Positions 6,721 to 8,020 of a stretch of DNA of 8,020 bases are shown piece after piece; the first letter of the stretch is position 1, and every line of letters starts with the position of its first letter. Under the pieces are notes generated by a model, which was given only the letters and a program-made list of their open reading frames with translations, did not search any database and had not been told where the DNA came from. The DNA comes from Planctomycetota bacterium (GTDB lineage: Bacteria > Planctomycetota > UBA1135 > GCA-002686595), in contig WTJQ01000002.1 in the NCBI GenBank assembly GCA_011524785.1, forward strand, positions 1-8,020, in the 5' to 3' direction. The position numbers and the translations under genes were made by a program.

Positions 6721-6754
6721 GGCAAGGTATCTTGCTACGCAAGATTTGGCAAGG
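6721..6754 (-). promoter_or_regulatory. Candidate PadR operator overlapping the padR promoter
   Basis: ATCTTGC (6729-6735), a three-base centre, and GCAAGAT (6739-6745) form a perfect interrupted palindrome of 17 bases. The pentamer GCAAG or its complement occurs four times (6722, 6731, 6739 and 6749), spaced eight to ten bases apart, and GGCAAGG flanks the palindrome on both sides as a direct repeat (6721-6727 and 6748-6754). The element ends five bases before the padR ATG. On the minus strand TTGCCA (6747-6752) could be a -35 hexamer with a poor TACCTT-like -10, so the palindrome would cover the promoter. It is also markedly more AT-rich than its surroundings. That PadR binds here is inference from position and symmetry. 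Confidence 0.65.
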
Positions 6755-6799
6755 AGGCCTCCGGAAGAAACCGCGCGGCGGCGGCACACGCCGCAGGAG

Positions 6800-6839
6800 T
6801 GCAGGGGCCGTCCAGGGGGGGCGAGGCCCTGCAGGGGCC
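6800..6839. repeat. Direct and inverted repeats of TGCAGGGGCC between two minus-strand genes
   Basis: TGCAGGGGCC occurs exactly at 6800-6809 and again at 6830-6839. GGCCCTGCA (6825-6833) is the complement of the first copy with one G omitted, so a nine-base-pair bulged hairpin (6800-6833) or a near-palindrome (6825-6839) can form. It lies between the aminotransferase stop and padR. There is no T tract directly after it, so I do not call it an intrinsic terminator, although it may help end aminotransferase transcripts. Confidence 0.5.
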
Positions 6840-6897
6840 ACGCATGGGCCGCGGCTCGGTGGAGGGCCGCCTGGCGAGGGCTGCCCCCCGGCTCGCG

Positions 6898-8020
6898 CTA
6901 CTGCACCTCGGCGCGGTACTCGTCCAGCACCTTGCGCAGGAGGGCGATGTCGGACTCGAAGGACTCGGGGAGTAGGGGCCCGAACGAGAACCGGAAGAAG
7001 GACTCGTAGGGGGAGCGGTAGGCCGGGTCCTTGTCGTGGGGCCGAGCCATGTCGCAGTCGAACCCCTCGAGGATCGCGGCGCCGTGGCGGAACAGCCGCT
7101 GGTTCAGCTCGCGCGCGTTGAGGCCCTCGGGCAGCTCCAGCCAGTGGTAGAAGCCGCCGTTCCCCGTGTGAACGGTGAGGCCCATGGCGGCGAAGGCCTC
7201 CCCGTAGCGCTCGCGCTGGGTGCCGTAGTGGCGGGCGACGGCCTCGCGGGCCTGGGCGACGCGGCCCGGCTCGAGCAGCTCCACCGCGTAGAGCTGCGAG
7301 GGATGGCTGACGCCCCCCATGCCGAAGCTCGAGAAGTTCGCCATGGTCTCGATGTTGCGCTTGCTGGCGATCACCCAGCCGATGCGGATGCCCGGGCACT
7401 GGAGGCCCTTGGTGCAGGCCCCGGCGAGGAAGACGTTGCTCTCGTCCAGGTCCTTCACATAGCGGAGGCCGCTCACGCCGCCGGAGGCGTGGAACATCTC
7501 GTAGGCCTCGTCCAGCAGGATGCCGTTGCCCGGCTGCTCGGCCAGGGCGATCAGCTCCTCCAGCTCGGCGCCCTCGCGCGTGTGCCCCGTGGGGTTGCCC
7601 GGGTTCGAGATGACGGGGAAGAGGTGCGTCCTCGCGTTCAGCCCGGTGCGATCGAAGTACTCGGCGTTGCTCGGGTGGAAGCCGTTCTCGCGCGTGAACG
7701 GCACCACGCGCCAGCTGGTGTTCGTCTGGGTGAGGATGTCCAGGTAGGCCGGCCACTCCACGTTGCCGATGCGGACCTCCACGTGACCCTTGAGGAAGGC
7801 CAGCACCGTGTGGATGCCGGGTCGGCCGCCCGCGAAGACCATCACGTTCTCGGGCGTGATGGACGAGCCGTACTGCCCGTTGTAGTGGGCGGCGATGGCC
7901 TCGCGGAGGCGGGGGTGGCCCCAGGCCTTGGGGTAGAAGCGGTCCTCCCAGGTGACCTCGACGCTGTCCGGGAGCGCGGGCCCTCCCTCGAGGGGGGTCG
8001 TCAGGGGAAAGCCCTGGGAC
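6898..8020 (-). CDS. PLP-dependent class I/II aminotransferase, N-terminus beyond the right window edge
   Basis: The frame is open from the TAG at 6898-6900 to the window edge, giving 373 residues; the missing N-terminus is probably a few dozen residues. Fold-type I markers are visible in order: YPKAWGHPRLREAIAAHYN (substrate-side helix), ITPENVMVFAGGRPGI (cofactor phosphate-binding turn), SNPGNPTG, LLDEAYEMF (Asp that pairs with the pyridine nitrogen), TKGLQCPGIRIGW with the Schiff-base lysine codon at 7408-7410, and FFRFSFG with the carboxylate-binding arginine. The enzyme transfers an amino group between an amino acid and a 2-oxo acid in the cytoplasm; substrate choice cannot be read from this fragment, and an alanine/aspartate-type enzyme is only one possibility. 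It lies 181 bases upstream of padR on the same strand, too far and with too many repeats between for a confident operon. The upstream neighbour is not visible. Confidence 0.93.
   Translation of the reverse strand, partial: SQGFPLTTPLEGGPALPDSVEVTWEDRFYPKAWGHPRLREAIAAHYNGQYGSSITPENVMVFAGGRPGIHTVLAFLKGHVEVRIGNVEWPAYLDILTQTNTSWRVVPFTRENGFHPSNAEYFDRTGLNARTHLFPVISNPGNPTGHTREGAELEELIALAEQPGNGILLDEAYEMFHASGGVSGLRYVKDLDESNVFLAGACTKGLQCPGIRIGWVIASKRNIETMANFSSFGMGGVSHPSQLYAVELLEPGRVAQAREAVARHYGTQRERYGEAFAAMGLTVHTGNGGFYHWLELPEGLNARELNQRLFRHGAAILEGFDCDMARPHDKDPAYRSPYESFFRFSFGPLLPESFESDIALLRKVLDEYRAEVQ

Noticed and set aside
6771..6794. Possible intrinsic terminator for the aminotransferase (GCGGC-ACAC-GCCGC followed on the minus strand by TTTCTTC)
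   Set aside because: The stem has only five pairs and ten bases separate it from the T-rich stretch, so the geometry is wrong.
6659..7756. Minus-strand 365-codon frame shifted relative to the aminotransferase
   Set aside because: It lacks any aminotransferase motif, covers the intergenic repeats and the padR operator, and ends inside padR in the wrong frame.

Overview
This is a very GC-rich bacterial window with strong G/C preference at third codon positions. It holds five recognisable complete genes and two genes cut by the window ends. The organism cannot be fixed from these data. Small zinc-ribbon membrane proteins with HEAT-like ends, beside a PadR/HAAS pair, would fit Planctomycetota, Myxococcota or a related high-GC lineage, but this is only an inference. 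I see no RNA gene, insertion sequence, CRISPR array or phage gene.

Layout from left to right. At the left edge is the start of an unrecognised minus-strand gene (<1-124). Upstream of it lies a gene-poor gap ending in a strong intrinsic terminator (391-424). Next is a minus-strand pair of membrane-anchored zinc-ribbon proteins, 1956-3242 followed 37 bases later by 449-1918, which probably form one transcript ending at that terminator. Both have the order N-terminal four-cysteine zinc ribbon, low-complexity segments, one membrane helix, and a C-terminal domain with the same DPDA...GKPA...P pattern. They therefore look like diverged tandem paralogues.

A divergent promoter region of about 120 bases separates this pair from uvrB (3362-5380, plus strand), a full-length excision-repair helicase. 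uvrB meets the next minus-strand gene head-on with 15 bases between the stop codons. That gene (5396-6379) encodes a polytopic membrane protein with a HAAS-like N-terminus. It is translationally coupled to a PadR-family repressor gene upstream (6372-6716). A 17-base interrupted palindrome just upstream of padR, surrounded by further copies of its half-site pentamer, is a good candidate for the repressor's own operator. The right edge is a minus-strand PLP-dependent aminotransferase, open at its N-terminus.

Functionally, this looks like housekeeping DNA (uvrB, aminotransferase) interspersed with two small membrane-associated modules: the zinc-ribbon paralogue pair of unknown role, and the PadR/HAAS regulatory cassette. 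The paralogue pair is the best candidate for something undescribed. Nothing here shows clearly that it is a new system.
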